Source of the DNA: CAYNKA01 sp964397655
Lineage (GTDB): Bacteria; Spirochaetota; Spirochaetia; DTKZ01
Assembly (NCBI GenBank): GCA_964397655.1
Contig: CAYNKA010000005.1
Span: 186,001 to 250,000 of the forward strand
Reading direction: 5' to 3'
DNA length: 64,000 nucleotides
Shown here: piece by piece, positions 1-8,451 of the stretch
Layout: each line of letters begins with the position of its first letter
How positions within the stretch are numbered: position 1 is the stretch's first letter
The notes under the pieces: generated by a model
The model's input: only the letters and a program-made list of their open reading frames with translations
What the model was told of the DNA's origin: nothing
Database searches by the model: none
Program-made: the position numbers and the translations under genes

Positions 1-802
1 AGGAGAAGACCGTCTCGGTGAGTACCGCTCCCTCGAGGAGCTGGCCCACCTGGAGGCCGATGACCGTCACCACGGGGATGAGGGCGTTCCTCAGGGCGTG
101 CCTGCGCACGACGATCTTCTCGTCCAGGCCCTTGGCCCTCGCCGTCCTGATGTAGTCCTGGCGGATGACCTCCAGCATGGAGGACCTCGTCATCCTCGTC
201 TGCACCGCCGTGTTGATGGCCGCCAGGGCCAGGGACGGGAGCACGAGGGATAGAGGATTGCCCGGCGTGGCCAGCGAGGGAAAGATGCCGAGCTTCACCG
301 AGAACACGTAGATGAGCATCATGCCGAGCCAGAAGGCCGGGAGGGAAATCCCGACCAGGGCGAGCACCGTCACGATCATGTCGGTCTTCGTGTACTGGCG
401 CGTCGCGGAGATGATGCCGAAGGGGATCGAAACCGCGACCGATAGCGAGAGCGCCATGAGCGTGATGAGGATGGTGTTCGGGAACCGTTCGAGTATCGTC
501 TGAAAGACCGGCCGGTTCGAGATATAGGAGCGGCCGAGGTCCAGGGCCCAGAGCCCCTTGTAGTCGAAGGAGTCCCCGGGGCCGTCGTAGCCGAAGAGAA
601 AGTGCAGGTACTGCACGACGAAGGAGCGGTCGAGCCCCATGGCCTGCTTCAGGTTCGCGACGTCCGCGTCGGACGCGTCCTGCGGCAGGAGGATGCGGGC
701 CGGATCGCCCGGCGAGATGTACGTGAGGGTGAACACGATGAAGGTCACCCCGATGAGGACCGGAACGAGCTGCAGGAGCCTCCGGACGACGTATCTGGTC
801 AT
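1..802 (-). CDS. Peptide ABC transporter permease, DppB/OppB type (3' end cut by window edge)
   Basis: Inner-membrane permease half of a dipeptide/oligopeptide importer. The 267 visible residues open with MTRYVVRRLLQLVPVL, the usual first membrane helix of DppB proteins, and run through several hydrophobic segments to the EAA cytoplasmic loop (RTARAKGLDEKIVVRRHALRN) that contacts the ATPase. The last visible residues are VLTETVFS, matching the VxETVFSWPG stretch of the family, so only about 50-60 C-terminal residues are missing. It lies 58 bp downstream of the substrate-binding lipoprotein on the same strand, so the two belong to one operon that continues left of the window. The family is clear; the substrate is not determined. 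Confidence 0.9.
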   Translation of the reverse strand, partial: MTRYVVRRLLQLVPVLIGVTFIVFTLTYISPGDPARILLPQDASDADVANLKQAMGLDRSFVVQYLHFLFGYDGPGDSFDYKGLWALDLGRSYISNRPVFQTILERFPNTILITLMALSLSVAVSIPFGIISATRQYTKTDMIVTVLALVGISLPAFWLGMMLIYVFSVKLGIFPSLATPGNPLSLVLPSLALAAINTAVQTRMTRSSMLEVIRQDYIRTARAKGLDEKIVVRRHALRNALIPVVTVIGLQVGQLLEGAVLTETVFS

Positions 803-860
803 GAAAGCCTCGCGAGAATCGAACGCCGGGAGGCGAATCCCCCGCCCCCCGGCCTCTGCG

Positions 861-2594
861 TCATTTCTTCGGGAGGACCTTCACCGCGTTCGGCAGCCTG
901 AAGGAGCCGGACGGGGAGATCTCCACGCCTTCGATGTTGGTCTGGCTCGCGGAAATCCCGAGCATCGCGACCAGCGGCAGCCTGGGCATGGACTTCAGGA
1001 TCTCCTTCGAAGCGTTCTGATACGCCGTGTTCCGGTCGGGACCGTTCGGGAGCGAGTTCCCCTTGTCGATCCATTCCTGGGCGGCCTTGGTGTAGTACTT
1101 CGTGTCGTGGAGCAGCGAGGTGTTGAAGCCGTCGAAGGCCACGAAGATGTAGTAGGAGTCGTCCGTCTGGGTCCAGTTCACGATCAGGTCCCAGACCTTG
1201 GGGTCGGCTGACCGCCGCCTGGTGGCGAGCTCGGAGAGCGCGACCTGTTCGATCTCGATGAGATCGACGCCCAGGGTCTTCTTCACCTGGTCCTTCACGA
1301 CGAGGGCCTCCTTCACGTACACGCTGCCTGAAAGTGCGGTGCACTTGACGGAGCCGGGCTTCTTGTAGGACTCGGGCAGCGAAGCGAAAAGTTCCTTCGC
1401 CTTCTGCGGATTGTGGTAACCCGTGTCCTTGTTGCCTTCCGCGATGCGGGTTCCCGCGGGATCGTCGATGTGACCGAAGGGCAGGGTCTCGACGAACTGG
1501 AGGGAGACGATGCCTCGCTTGTCCATGATGTCGGGTGAGTTCACGATGTCCTGGGGATTCACCGAGTGGATGATCGCCATCCTGAGCTTCGTCGAGTCGG
1601 ACGCGAGATCGTACACGCCGTCGAGGTCGGGCGAGCCGTCCTTGTTGACCTGGCCGACCTTCGGGGATTTCATGTTGAAGGCGAGGTAGTGATAGCCGAA
1701 ATAACCGTCGGTGGTGAGGATCTTCCCTCCCTGCTTCTCGATCTCGCGGGCGTCGAGCGGCACGACGTTCATGATGAGGTCGACTTCCTTGTTGAGGAAC
1801 GCGGTCTTGAGGGCCGAGGGGTCCTTGATGGTCTTGTAGACGATCTTGTCCGCATTGCTCTTGATGTTCTTGTCGTAGTACTCCTTGTTGCGAACGAGGA
1901 CTACGTTGTCGCCCTGGGTCCAGGACTCGAACTTGAAGGGGCCGGTTCCCACCGCCCAGGTGACTCCGTAATCCTTGATCGTACCGTCTCCCTGGGCCTT
2001 CTCCATGGTCTCCTTGTCGACGACCGAGGCTCCGAGCCAGCTGAGCTGGTTGAGCTGGGAGCCGAAGGCCGCCGGTTTGTAGGCCGGGGTCCTCGCGTCG
2101 AAGCTCTTGAGGTCCGCGTCGTTCGTACCGGCGGGGGCCTTGGATGCGTCGAATTTGCCGGTCCTGAAACTCATCGTGAATTCGTCGATCTTCTTGAGGT
2201 CGAACATCATGGCGTAGATCGACTTCATCTGGGACTTCTCGTGGAAAGCCCCCCGGTTGAACGAGAAGATCACGTCGTCGATGGTGAGGGGATTCCCGTT
2301 GTGGAATTTGATCCCTTCCTTGATCTTGATCGTGTACTTCGTGCCGTTCTCCTCGATCTTCGGCAGGTCGACCGCGAGGTCGGGAACGATTCTCCCGTCC
2401 TTGGTGAGATCGTAGAGCCGGTTGTAGATGACGAGGTTGAGGTTGTGGGTGGGTGTGTCCGAATACATGGGCGGGTCGAGGATCACCGGATCGGTCCCCT
2501 GTCCCACGGTTATGATTATGGGCGCCGGTCCCTTCGTCCCGCCGCACGCGGCGAGCAGAAGAGCCGCGAGAAGCGGCAGCAGAATCTTGCGCAT
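861..2594 (-). CDS. Peptide ABC transporter substrate-binding lipoprotein (SBP family 5)
   Basis: Extracytoplasmic solute-binding protein of the DppA/OppA family, 577 aa, feeding the DppB-type permease just downstream. The start at 2594 is chosen because AAAGGAGGAG lies directly before it and MRKILLPLLAALLLAACGG is a complete lipoprotein signal with lipobox LAAC; a longer reading from 2624 would bury both. Typical features follow: a domain I strand about VILDPPMYSD near residue 45, the KEGIKFHNGNPLTIDDVIFS block, and a C-terminal closing domain. The family binds peptides, nickel or other small solutes; nothing here fixes the ligand. The adjacent divergent M20 hydrolase suggests peptide-like or acyl-amino-acid substrates (inference). 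Confidence 0.92.
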   Translation of the reverse strand: MRKILLPLLAALLLAACGGTKGPAPIIITVGQGTDPVILDPPMYSDTPTHNLNLVIYNRLYDLTKDGRIVPDLAVDLPKIEENGTKYTIKIKEGIKFHNGNPLTIDDVIFSFNRGAFHEKSQMKSIYAMMFDLKKIDEFTMSFRTGKFDASKAPAGTNDADLKSFDARTPAYKPAAFGSQLNQLSWLGASVVDKETMEKAQGDGTIKDYGVTWAVGTGPFKFESWTQGDNVVLVRNKEYYDKNIKSNADKIVYKTIKDPSALKTAFLNKEVDLIMNVVPLDAREIEKQGGKILTTDGYFGYHYLAFNMKSPKVGQVNKDGSPDLDGVYDLASDSTKLRMAIIHSVNPQDIVNSPDIMDKRGIVSLQFVETLPFGHIDDPAGTRIAEGNKDTGYHNPQKAKELFASLPESYKKPGSVKCTALSGSVYVKEALVVKDQVKKTLGVDLIEIEQVALSELATRRRSADPKVWDLIVNWTQTDDSYYIFVAFDGFNTSLLHDTKYYTKAAQEWIDKGNSLPNGPDRNTAYQNASKEILKSMPRLPLVAMLGISASQTNIEGVEISPSGSFRLPNAVKVLPKK

Positions 2595-2627
2595 TTTCTC
2601 CTCCTTTGCATCGGGAATGCTCAACGT

Positions 2628-2657
2628 ATTTTAAGATCGAAGAAGCTCCGCGTACAA
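2628..2657 (-). promoter_or_regulatory. Candidate promoter of the peptide-transporter operon
   Basis: On the minus strand, -35 TTGTAC (2657-2652), an 18-nt spacer and -10 TAAAAT (2633-2628, five of six consensus bases) would give a leader of about 25 nt ahead of the SD and start codon at 2594. The -35 is weak. Confidence 0.4.
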
Positions 2658-2709
2658 TGAAGAATGGCTTAAGTCTTGCGGAAGATATGCTTAATTGTTT
2701 CTTAAGAAA
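2630..2709. repeat. Cluster of CTTAAG-like motifs in a divergent intergenic region
   Basis: TTTAAG at 2630, CTTAAG at 2668, CTTAAT at 2690 and CTTAAG at 2701 occur between the divergent transporter and M20 genes. The last is inside a perfect 12-bp palindrome, TTTCTTAAGAAA (2698-2709). The final three are spaced 22 and 11 bp, i.e. two and one helical turns, as expected of an operator array. AT-rich chance motifs are the alternative. Confidence 0.35.
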
Positions 2710-2768
2710 AGGCTCGAACGCTTTCGGTGAATCCCCGGCGGGAGTATAAAGTAGGAGGAGGAATCGCC

Positions 2769-4190
2769 ATGAGCAGAGATCTCGTCCTCGAAACCGTCGA
2801 AAGAAAGAAGGCTTCCTACATCCGCCTCGCGAAGAAACTCTGGGAGGAGCCGGAGCTCTCCTATCGGGAGAAGAAGGCCTCCGCCCTGCAGAAGAAGTAC
2901 CTCGGGGACGCGGGCTTCCGCATCGTCGAGCTCGACCATGTCCAGAACTACGCCTTCGTCGCGGAATACGGTTCGGGAAGGCCCGTCGTCGGGCTCCTCG
3001 GCGAATTCGACGCGCTTCCGGGCCTCTCCCAGAAAGTGTCAGCCGTCCAGGAACCAGCGGTCGAGGGCGGCCCCGGCCACGGCTGCGGCCACAACCTTCT
3101 CGGGACCGCGTGCCTCGCCGCCGCCGAGGGAGTCAAGGCAGCGATCGACGCGGGCGGGCTCGCGGGGACCGTCAAGTACTTCGGCTGCCCGGCCGAGGAG
3201 CAGCTCGGCAAGCCCGTGCTCGCCAAGGCGGGCGTATTCGCGGGCCTCGACGCGGTACTCTCCTGGCATCCCTCGGACGTGAACACCGTGGCGGCGTACG
3301 GCAGCAACGCGAGCATCGAGCTCGTCTTCGAATTCCGCGGAGCGCCGGCGCACGCGGCCCAGGTCCCCCACCTCGGGAGGTCGGCCCTGGACGCCCTCAC
3401 CCTCATGAACATAGGCGTCGAGTTCCTCAGGGAGCACATGCCGACCAAGGCGAGGATCCACTACATCGTCCTCTCCGGGGGCGAGCGGCCGAACATAGTG
3501 CCCAAATTCGCCTCGGGCGCCTTCCAGATCCGCTCGCCGCGGATGAAGGAGGCGGAGGGCCTCGTCGCGAGGGTCCTCGACGTGGCGCGGGGCGCCGCGC
3601 TCATGACCGGCACCGAGGTCGAATGGGAGATGAAGTACGGTTGCTGGGACGTGCTTCCGAACAGGACGATCTCGGACATCCTCCACGAGAACATGAGCGC
3701 GATCCCGGTGCCGTCGTGGACCGCCGGGGAAATCCGCTTCGCCGAAAAGCTCGCATCTTACTGGACGGCCGATCAGAAGCGCAACACCCTGGCGGGCCTC
3801 GGCATCGACGGTTCGTCGGCGGAGAGGATCCTGAAGTCTCCCCTCCACGGAGAAACGGGCTACTGGGGGATCGGATGGAGCATGCCCGCCTCCACCGACG
3901 TGGGCGACGTCTCCCACATCGCCCCGACGGCCCAGATCAACACCGCCACCTGGCCGGTCGGAGTCGGGGCCCACAGCTGGCAGGCTACCGCCGCCTCCGG
4001 CTCGACGATCGCCGAAAAGGGGATGATCTACGCGGCCAAGGTCCTCGGGGCCTCGGTCCGCGACCTCATGACCCGGCCCGACGCCCTGAAGAAGGCGGCG
4101 AAGGAATTCAAGGCCGCGACCAGGGGCGAACGCTACTCCACAGCCTCCGATCTCGTCGGCAAGCTCAGCGGGAAGGGAAAACGAGCCTGA
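2769..4190 (+). CDS. M20 family amidohydrolase, AbgB-like
   Basis: Metal-dependent amidohydrolase of the M20D/AbgB type, 473 aa, probably cytoplasmic. The start at 2769 follows GTAGGAGGAGG with good spacing; the reading from 2727 lacks an SD. Seen in order: GEFDALPGLSQ (about residues 74-84), the metal-binding GHGCGHNLLG (about 99-108), PAEEQLGKPVLAKAG with the catalytic Glu pair, SWHPSD, and the late DVGDVSHIAPTAQI motif that carries the last metal ligand. AbgB homologues cleave aminobenzoyl-glutamate or related aminoacyl amides. Divergent from a peptide-type importer, it may process an imported amide. Its 3' end overlaps the convergent histidine kinase gene by 26 bp. Confidence 0.9.
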   Translation: MSRDLVLETVERKKASYIRLAKKLWEEPELSYREKKASALQKKYLGDAGFRIVELDHVQNYAFVAEYGSGRPVVGLLGEFDALPGLSQKVSAVQEPAVEGGPGHGCGHNLLGTACLAAAEGVKAAIDAGGLAGTVKYFGCPAEEQLGKPVLAKAGVFAGLDAVLSWHPSDVNTVAAYGSNASIELVFEFRGAPAHAAQVPHLGRSALDALTLMNIGVEFLREHMPTKARIHYIVLSGGERPNIVPKFASGAFQIRSPRMKEAEGLVARVLDVARGAALMTGTEVEWEMKYGCWDVLPNRTISDILHENMSAIPVPSWTAGEIRFAEKLASYWTADQKRNTLAGLGIDGSSAERILKSPLHGETGYWGIGWSMPASTDVGDVSHIAPTAQINTATWPVGVGAHSWQATAASGSTIAEKGMIYAAKVLGASVRDLMTRPDALKKAAKEFKAATRGERYSTASDLVGKLSGKGKRA

Positions 4191-5403
4191 ACACGGCGCC
4201 TCCGCCGGGGGCGCTCTCGACCAGGATGTCGAAGCCGTATTCCTCGGAGAATTTCTTGAGGATCGCGAGCCCCAAGCCCGTGCCCTTTCCCGCGGCGTTC
4301 CGCCCCCGGCGGTAACGCTCGAAGATCGCCTCGCGCTCTTCGGGTTCTATGCCGGGCCCCCTGTCCCTCACCGAGAACTCCCCCTTCGTGAGCCGGATCT
4401 CCACGATCCCCCCGGACCCGCCGTACTTCACCGCGTTGTCGATCAGGATGTTCTCCATCCGCTCGAGATCGGCCGAAGCGATCCTGAGGACGACCCCCGG
4501 ATCGATCGAAGCCTCGAACGAGATGTCCGGGAACAGCTCGCGGTAGTACTTCACGATGCGCTCGGTCATTCCCGAGGCGTCCTGGGCTTCCACGCTCCGG
4601 AGCTTCGCCGCCGCGGTGAGCGCCTTGAGTTCCACGGTCATGTCGCGCAGTCGGGCGAGTTCGGTCTTCGAGACTTCGAGGAACTCGTCAACGAGGGCCT
4701 CCTTCCTTCCGTGACGCTCGATGAGCTGGCGGAAGCCCTCGAGGATCTGAACCGGCGTCACGATGTCGTGCGTCATGTCCTCAACGAATTGGGCCTGCTT
4801 GCGGTAGGCCGTCTCGATCTCGTCGAGCATGGAATTGAAGGTGAGGATGAGCTGACGCATCTCGTCCTTGCGCCTCGGGACGGGAACGCGGACCTGCAGG
4901 TTCCTGGACGTGATGGCGACCATCGACGAGGCCAGCCGGGTGATGGGATCCACCGCCATGCTCACGAGAGCCCAGCCGAAGATCCCGAAGAGGAGCGCGA
5001 AGACGATGGTCGTGATCTTGATGGTGGTCCGAACGGGGTCGAGGTATTTCGAGGTCGCGGCGAGCAAATCTATGTACAGGGTGAAATCGTAGGAGCCGGA
5101 TTTCTGCTCGATGTGCCTGGTGTTCGGCGAACCGAGGTCGAGCCTCGCGGTACCGTACTGGAAGATGAGGCTCTTACCCTTCCTGACCGCGAGGACTTCC
5201 TCGTCGAAATCGACGGTTGCATAGACGTCGACGTCCGTCGAAGTGGCCGCAAAGCCCCAGGCGATGAGCGAGAGCCTGTCCTTCGCGCGCTCGATGATGA
5301 GCCTTTCCACGGAGCGGCCCACTGCGTATTCCGAGAACGATATCGAGGCGACCGCGGCGGACGCGATGACGAAGGCGAGCGCGAGGAGAAACCGTTTCTT
5401 CAC
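4165..5403 (-). CDS. Sensor histidine kinase
   Basis: Membrane sensor kinase, 412 aa, partner of the response regulator directly upstream. The start is the GTG at 5403 that overlaps the regulator stop (GTGA); a longer reading upstream is a shadow of the regulator in another frame. Domain order: TM1 at about residues 4-24, an extracytoplasmic loop of about 95 aa, TM2 at about 125-150, HAMP, a dimerisation box FVEDMTHDIVTPVQILEG with the phospho-accepting His (HDIVTP replaces the common HELRTP), then N box ENILIDNAVKYG, DRGPGI and GKGTGLGLAI. All kinase boxes are intact. The sensed signal is unknown; the sensor loop is not a family I recognise. Confidence 0.9.
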   Translation of the reverse strand: MKKRFLLALAFVIASAAVASISFSEYAVGRSVERLIIERAKDRLSLIAWGFAATSTDVDVYATVDFDEEVLAVRKGKSLIFQYGTARLDLGSPNTRHIEQKSGSYDFTLYIDLLAATSKYLDPVRTTIKITTIVFALLFGIFGWALVSMAVDPITRLASSMVAITSRNLQVRVPVPRRKDEMRQLILTFNSMLDEIETAYRKQAQFVEDMTHDIVTPVQILEGFRQLIERHGRKEALVDEFLEVSKTELARLRDMTVELKALTAAAKLRSVEAQDASGMTERIVKYYRELFPDISFEASIDPGVVLRIASADLERMENILIDNAVKYGGSGGIVEIRLTKGEFSVRDRGPGIEPEEREAIFERYRRGRNAAGKGTGLGLAILKKFSEEYGFDILVESAPGGGAVFRLVFPSR

Positions 5404-6077
5404 GGAGAGGATTCCCTCGGGACGAGGTATCCGATGCCCCTGACGTTCTCGATGTACCGGCCCTCGAGTTTGTTCCTGATGGCCTTCACGTGGACCGCGA
5501 GGACGCCCTCCTCGAGGTGGACCCTTTCCCCCCACACGGCGGAAAAGATGGCCTCCTTCGTCATGACCTTGCCCCGGTTGGCGAGAAGGATGACGAGGAT
5601 TTCGTATTCCTTCTTCGTCAGGTGGACGCGGACCCCGTTCTCGTAGACCGCGTGCTCGTCCTTGTTCACCACGAGCCCGCCGTAGGAAAGCCTTACCGGC
5701 TCGTCCCTGCCGGATGCCTTCCGTCTCCGGGTCACGGCGCGGATGCGGGCGAGAAGCTGCTCCATGTCGAAGGGTTTCACGATGTAGTCGTCGGCCCCCT
5801 CCCGCAGGCCCCGGACCTCGTGCGAGACGCCCTGCTTCGCCGTGATCATGATGATGGGAAGATCGGCCCCCCGACTCCTGAGCAGGCGGCAGACATCGAT
5901 CCCCTCGACGTCGGGAAGCATCCAGTCGAGGACGAGAAGGTCCCAGCCACCCTCGAGGGCGGCTGCGAGGCCGGACTTGCCGTCTCCGCGGATCTCTACC
6001 TCCATTCCCTGGAGGAGAAGCTCGACCTCGATGACTCGGGCCAGAGATTTTTCGTCTTCGACGAGGAGAACGCGCAT
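5400..6077 (-). CDS. OmpR-family response regulator
   Basis: Two-component DNA-binding regulator, 225 aa, first gene of a regulator-kinase pair. The receiver domain (about 1-120) begins MRVLLVEDEKS with the acidic pocket at the Glu-Asp pair, has the phosphorylation site in LLVLDWMLPDVEG and the conserved Lys in DDYIVKPFDMEQL. A winged-helix domain of OmpR/PhoB type follows, with VHLTKKEYEILVILLANRG and a C-terminal RNKLEGRYIENVRGIGY recognition region. The start at 6077 is the first Met giving a proper receiver. The stop overlaps the kinase GTG, so the two are translationally coupled. Targets are unknown. Confidence 0.93.
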   Translation of the reverse strand: MRVLLVEDEKSLARVIEVELLLQGMEVEIRGDGKSGLAAALEGGWDLLVLDWMLPDVEGIDVCRLLRSRGADLPIIMITAKQGVSHEVRGLREGADDYIVKPFDMEQLLARIRAVTRRRKASGRDEPVRLSYGGLVVNKDEHAVYENGVRVHLTKKEYEILVILLANRGKVMTKEAIFSAVWGERVHLEEGVLAVHVKAIRNKLEGRYIENVRGIGYLVPRESSP

Positions 6078-6191
6078 TCTCCAATAATAAAAGCCCTCAC
6101 CGGACCTGTCAAAGGGCGCGCCGCCCCGTTTTCGATTCTTTGATTCGGCGCTTTCATGGAGCAAACGGTCGTTTCGCGGTATCTTGTCCCG

Positions 6192-6554
6192 ATGACGAAG
6201 AACGAAACATCGGATGACCCTTACCCTCCCTCGGAAATGCACTCGGCCGCATCCCGGGCCCTCGCTGCGGCGGAGGTCTACGCTCTCGCGATGCCGGGCC
6301 GGCACGGTCGCTGGGCGGTGTTCACCGCGGGCATCCTGGTGCAGCGGGGCTTCGCCGCCGCCAGGGTTCTCCTCAAAGACTCGAATTACGCCGCGTATTC
6401 CGCGGTCATGACGCTTCTCGTCCTCCTGCTCATCGACTCGGGCGGAACACCTTCCTTTTCGCTGCTCGCGGACAGGCCCGCGGCGACCCTCGCGGGCTGC
6501 GTCCTGGCCCTCACCCTCGGGAATCCGGCGCCGTACCGGCGCTTTCTCGCATAG
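6192..6554 (+). CDS. Small hypothetical protein with two hydrophobic segments
   Basis: I do not recognise this 120-aa protein. It has a hydrophobic stretch SAVMTLLVLLLIDS and a second one TLAGCVLALTLG, so it may sit in the membrane. Support for its being real is limited: it fills an otherwise empty 500-bp gap, and its end is followed by an inverted repeat that would suit two convergent genes. No SD is visible before either possible start (6156 or 6192); 6192 is preferred because TATCTT lies 6 nt upstream, which would suit a leaderless message. It could be spurious. Confidence 0.35.
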   Translation: MTKNETSDDPYPPSEMHSAASRALAAAEVYALAMPGRHGRWAVFTAGILVQRGFAAARVLLKDSNYAAYSAVMTLLVLLLIDSGGTPSFSLLADRPAATLAGCVLALTLGNPAPYRRFLA

Positions 6555-6557
6555 TCC

Positions 6558-6597
6558 CCGGCCGGTACGACCTCGTGCCGAGCGGAAAACCGGCCGG
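6558..6597. terminator. Inverted repeat between convergent genes, possible bidirectional terminator
   Basis: Perfect 9-bp arms CCGGCCGGT (6558-6566) and ACCGGCCGG (6589-6597) enclose a 22-nt loop, midway between the ends of the small rightward gene and the leftward EamA gene. There is no T tract, so termination is inferred from position only. Confidence 0.4.
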
Positions 6598-6612
6598 TCC
6601 GGCTGCCGGCTC

Positions 6613-7485
6613 CTACCGTTCCGGGCGCGCCTCGGGCACCTTCCGGTCGAAGATCCCGCTCACGCCCACGAGCGAGACGACGATGAGCGCGCCTCCGAAG
6701 ACGAGTCCGGCCGTCAGGGGATCGTCGAAGATGAAGACGCCGAGCGCGGTCGAGAAGAGGATGCCGCTCTCCATGATGAGCGAACCCGGAGCGGCCTCGA
6801 AGTGCTTCGTTCCGACGGTGATCGCGATCTGGGCGAGAAAGCCCGAAACCGCGGAGGCGAGAATGAAGATCCAGACCCTCGGCGGCGGGAAGACGAAGAC
6901 CGGGAGCGCGACGAGTCCGTTCAGCACGAAACCGATCGCCATGAGGTAGAAGAGAATCACGTACGAATCGTCGTATTTGCGGGACTCGCGGAGCACGCAG
7001 ACTGCGGCGGCGCCGAGAATCGCGGACGCGAACGCCGACACGTCGCCCGCGTTGACGGACGAGAAGTCGGGCGCCACCACGAAGTACAGGCCGATCATGG
7101 CGATCAGGAGGTGGAAGTATTTCAGGAGGCTCGGCCTCTCCCGGTTGATGAAGGGGCTCATGAGAAAGATGAAGACCGGAGAACTCCAATTCAGCATGTT
7201 CGCCTTCGTCACGGTCGTGTACCGGAGGCTGACATAGAGCGTGAGCACGGCCGCCGTGTTGAGTATCCCGCGCCAGACGACGAGGCCGACCTTGTTCGGC
7301 CTTACCGACTTTCCTCTTAAACGGACGAACACCGCCATGAAGGCGAAGCCGACCACGAAGCGGAAGAAGGATACCTGGAAGCCCGAGAGACCGGGCCAGG
7401 CGATATGGGCGAACTTCGCGAACACCGTGGAAAGGGCGAAGCAGAGCGAGGAAAGGAGGAGGAGGAACGCTGCAAGTGCTTTCAT
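6613..7485 (-). CDS. EamA/DMT-family transporter
   Basis: Ten-helix drug/metabolite-type transporter, 290 aa, the usual length of the family, with two EamA repeats. The first repeat starts at MKALAAFLLLLSSLCFALSTVFAK and includes the SFFRFVVGF helix that is typical of the family; the second begins near SAFASAILGAAAVCVLRES. The protein lies in the inner membrane and probably exports or exchanges a small metabolite; the substrate cannot be read from sequence. The start at 7485 is preceded by GGGAG. It is monocistronic and convergent with the small gene to its left. Confidence 0.9.
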   Translation of the reverse strand: MKALAAFLLLLSSLCFALSTVFAKFAHIAWPGLSGFQVSFFRFVVGFAFMAVFVRLRGKSVRPNKVGLVVWRGILNTAAVLTLYVSLRYTTVTKANMLNWSSPVFIFLMSPFINRERPSLLKYFHLLIAMIGLYFVVAPDFSSVNAGDVSAFASAILGAAAVCVLRESRKYDDSYVILFYLMAIGFVLNGLVALPVFVFPPPRVWIFILASAVSGFLAQIAITVGTKHFEAAPGSLIMESGILFSTALGVFIFDDPLTAGLVFGGALIVVSLVGVSGIFDRKVPEARPER

Positions 7486-7649
7486 CGAATGATCTCCCGG
7501 AACGCATGGGCGTCGAACGAGTCCCGCACGATCCTGAAGATCCTCGTACGCCGTGGCCGCTCCCGATCGGTAGGGTACGGGCTTTCCGGGGGGGAGGTCA
7601 AGGATAGGGGGGAACGGGATGCGGGCCTCCGCGGACCGTTTCGACCGTA

Positions 7650-7677
7650 TTGCATCGCGGAGCTTCCGCGGTATATA
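7650..7677 (+). promoter_or_regulatory. Promoter with an internal palindromic operator, upstream of the HAD gene
   Basis: -35 TTGCAT (7650-7655), a 16-nt spacer and -10 TATATA (7672-7677). The spacer holds the palindrome CGCGGA-GCT-TCCGCG (7656-7670), exactly between the two boxes, where a repressor would block RNA polymerase. Leader length to the start at 7732 is about 48 nt. Confidence 0.5.
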
Positions 7678-7731
7678 AAGCCTTACGGGTCGTCACCTGT
7701 CGCTCCAAAGAATGAATTCAGGAGTTTCCTC

Positions 7732-8367
7732 ATGCCAACCCCCTTGAAGACCGTTTACTTCGATTTCGGAGGAGTCATCACCACTCCTCAGGATCCCTCG
7801 CTGAAGAAGGAAATCTGGAACATCGTGAAAGCCTGCGGAAGATCGGAGGAGGAATTCTGGAAAACCTACTTCGGACTCCGCCACCTCTACGACGCCGACG
7901 AGGTCTCCGTCGAAGAATATTGGGAACAGATCGGCGAAGATCTCGGAACGAAGCTCGATCCTGAAACCATTGCGCGGCTCATCGAGATTGACGACCGGAG
8001 CTGGTCCGCCGTCGACCGGGCGACGCTCGACTTCGCGGAGTCCGTCCGCAGGAAAGGGATCTCGATCGGGGTGCTTTCCAACATGCCCAAGCGGTTCTTC
8101 GAGATGGTGCTCAGGCCTGCGCCGTGGCTCGGCATTTTCGACTTTCTGGTCATATCCGGCGAGATCGGTCTCATAAAGCCCGATCCGTCCATCTTCCGCT
8201 ACGCCTGCGATCTCGCGAAATGCCGACCCGAGGAAATACTGTTCTTCGACGACACCGTGAGGAACGTCGACGCCGCACGGGCCTTCGGCATGAAGGCCCA
8301 TCATTTCACGGGCGTTGACCGGCTTCCCGGCGAAGTCCTCGACGCGCTTTCCCGTTCCGCGGGCTGA
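7732..8367 (+). CDS. HAD-family hydrolase (subfamily IA)
   Basis: Haloacid-dehalogenase-like phosphatase, 211 aa, cytoplasmic. Motif I is VYFDFGGVIT (residues about 7-16): the nucleophile Asp is present, but the second Asp of DxD is Gly, as in the YihX/glucose-1-phosphatase-like group. Motif II is GVLSNMP, motif III the Lys of LIKPDPSIFRYAC, motif IV LFFDDTVRNVDAA. The cap is inserted after motif I. The start at 7732 follows AGGAG; the reading could extend to 7405 but that part is unlike any HAD protein. The substrate is unknown, probably a sugar phosphate. Expression is probably set by the palindrome-bearing promoter just upstream. Confidence 0.9.
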   Translation: MPTPLKTVYFDFGGVITTPQDPSLKKEIWNIVKACGRSEEEFWKTYFGLRHLYDADEVSVEEYWEQIGEDLGTKLDPETIARLIEIDDRSWSAVDRATLDFAESVRRKGISIGVLSNMPKRFFEMVLRPAPWLGIFDFLVISGEIGLIKPDPSIFRYACDLAKCRPEEILFFDDTVRNVDAARAFGMKAHHFTGVDRLPGEVLDALSRSAG

Positions 8368-8417
8368 GACGGGCCGTTCGCGACGATGCGAAGATGATTA
8401 TTAATCTCTAAGAAATA

Positions 8418-8445
8418 TAGACGATTATAAAAACAGCGCTATATT
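8418..8445 (+). promoter_or_regulatory. Candidate promoter of the chaperone-usher operon
   Basis: -35 TAGACG (8418-8423), 16-nt spacer and -10 TATATT (8440-8445) lie in a 60-bp AT-rich island (8393-8451) that contrasts with the GC-rich surroundings. The predicted transcription start falls at about 8452, on the first ATG of the operon. Confidence 0.45.
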
Positions 8446-8451
8446 ATAGAC

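Noticed and set aside
799..2547. 582-aa minus-strand reading frame overlapping the SBP gene
   Set aside because: Arg/Gly/His-rich composition with no motif; it is the out-of-frame shadow of the peptide-binding lipoprotein, typical of GC-rich DNA.
5404..6084. N-terminal extension of the histidine kinase frame
   Set aside because: The first 226 residues are a shadow of the response regulator; the kinase has a proper GTG start at 5403 overlapping the regulator stop.
6386..7507. 373-aa minus-strand frame over the EamA gene
   Set aside because: Low-complexity Arg-rich translation; the EamA frame has real membrane helices and an SD.
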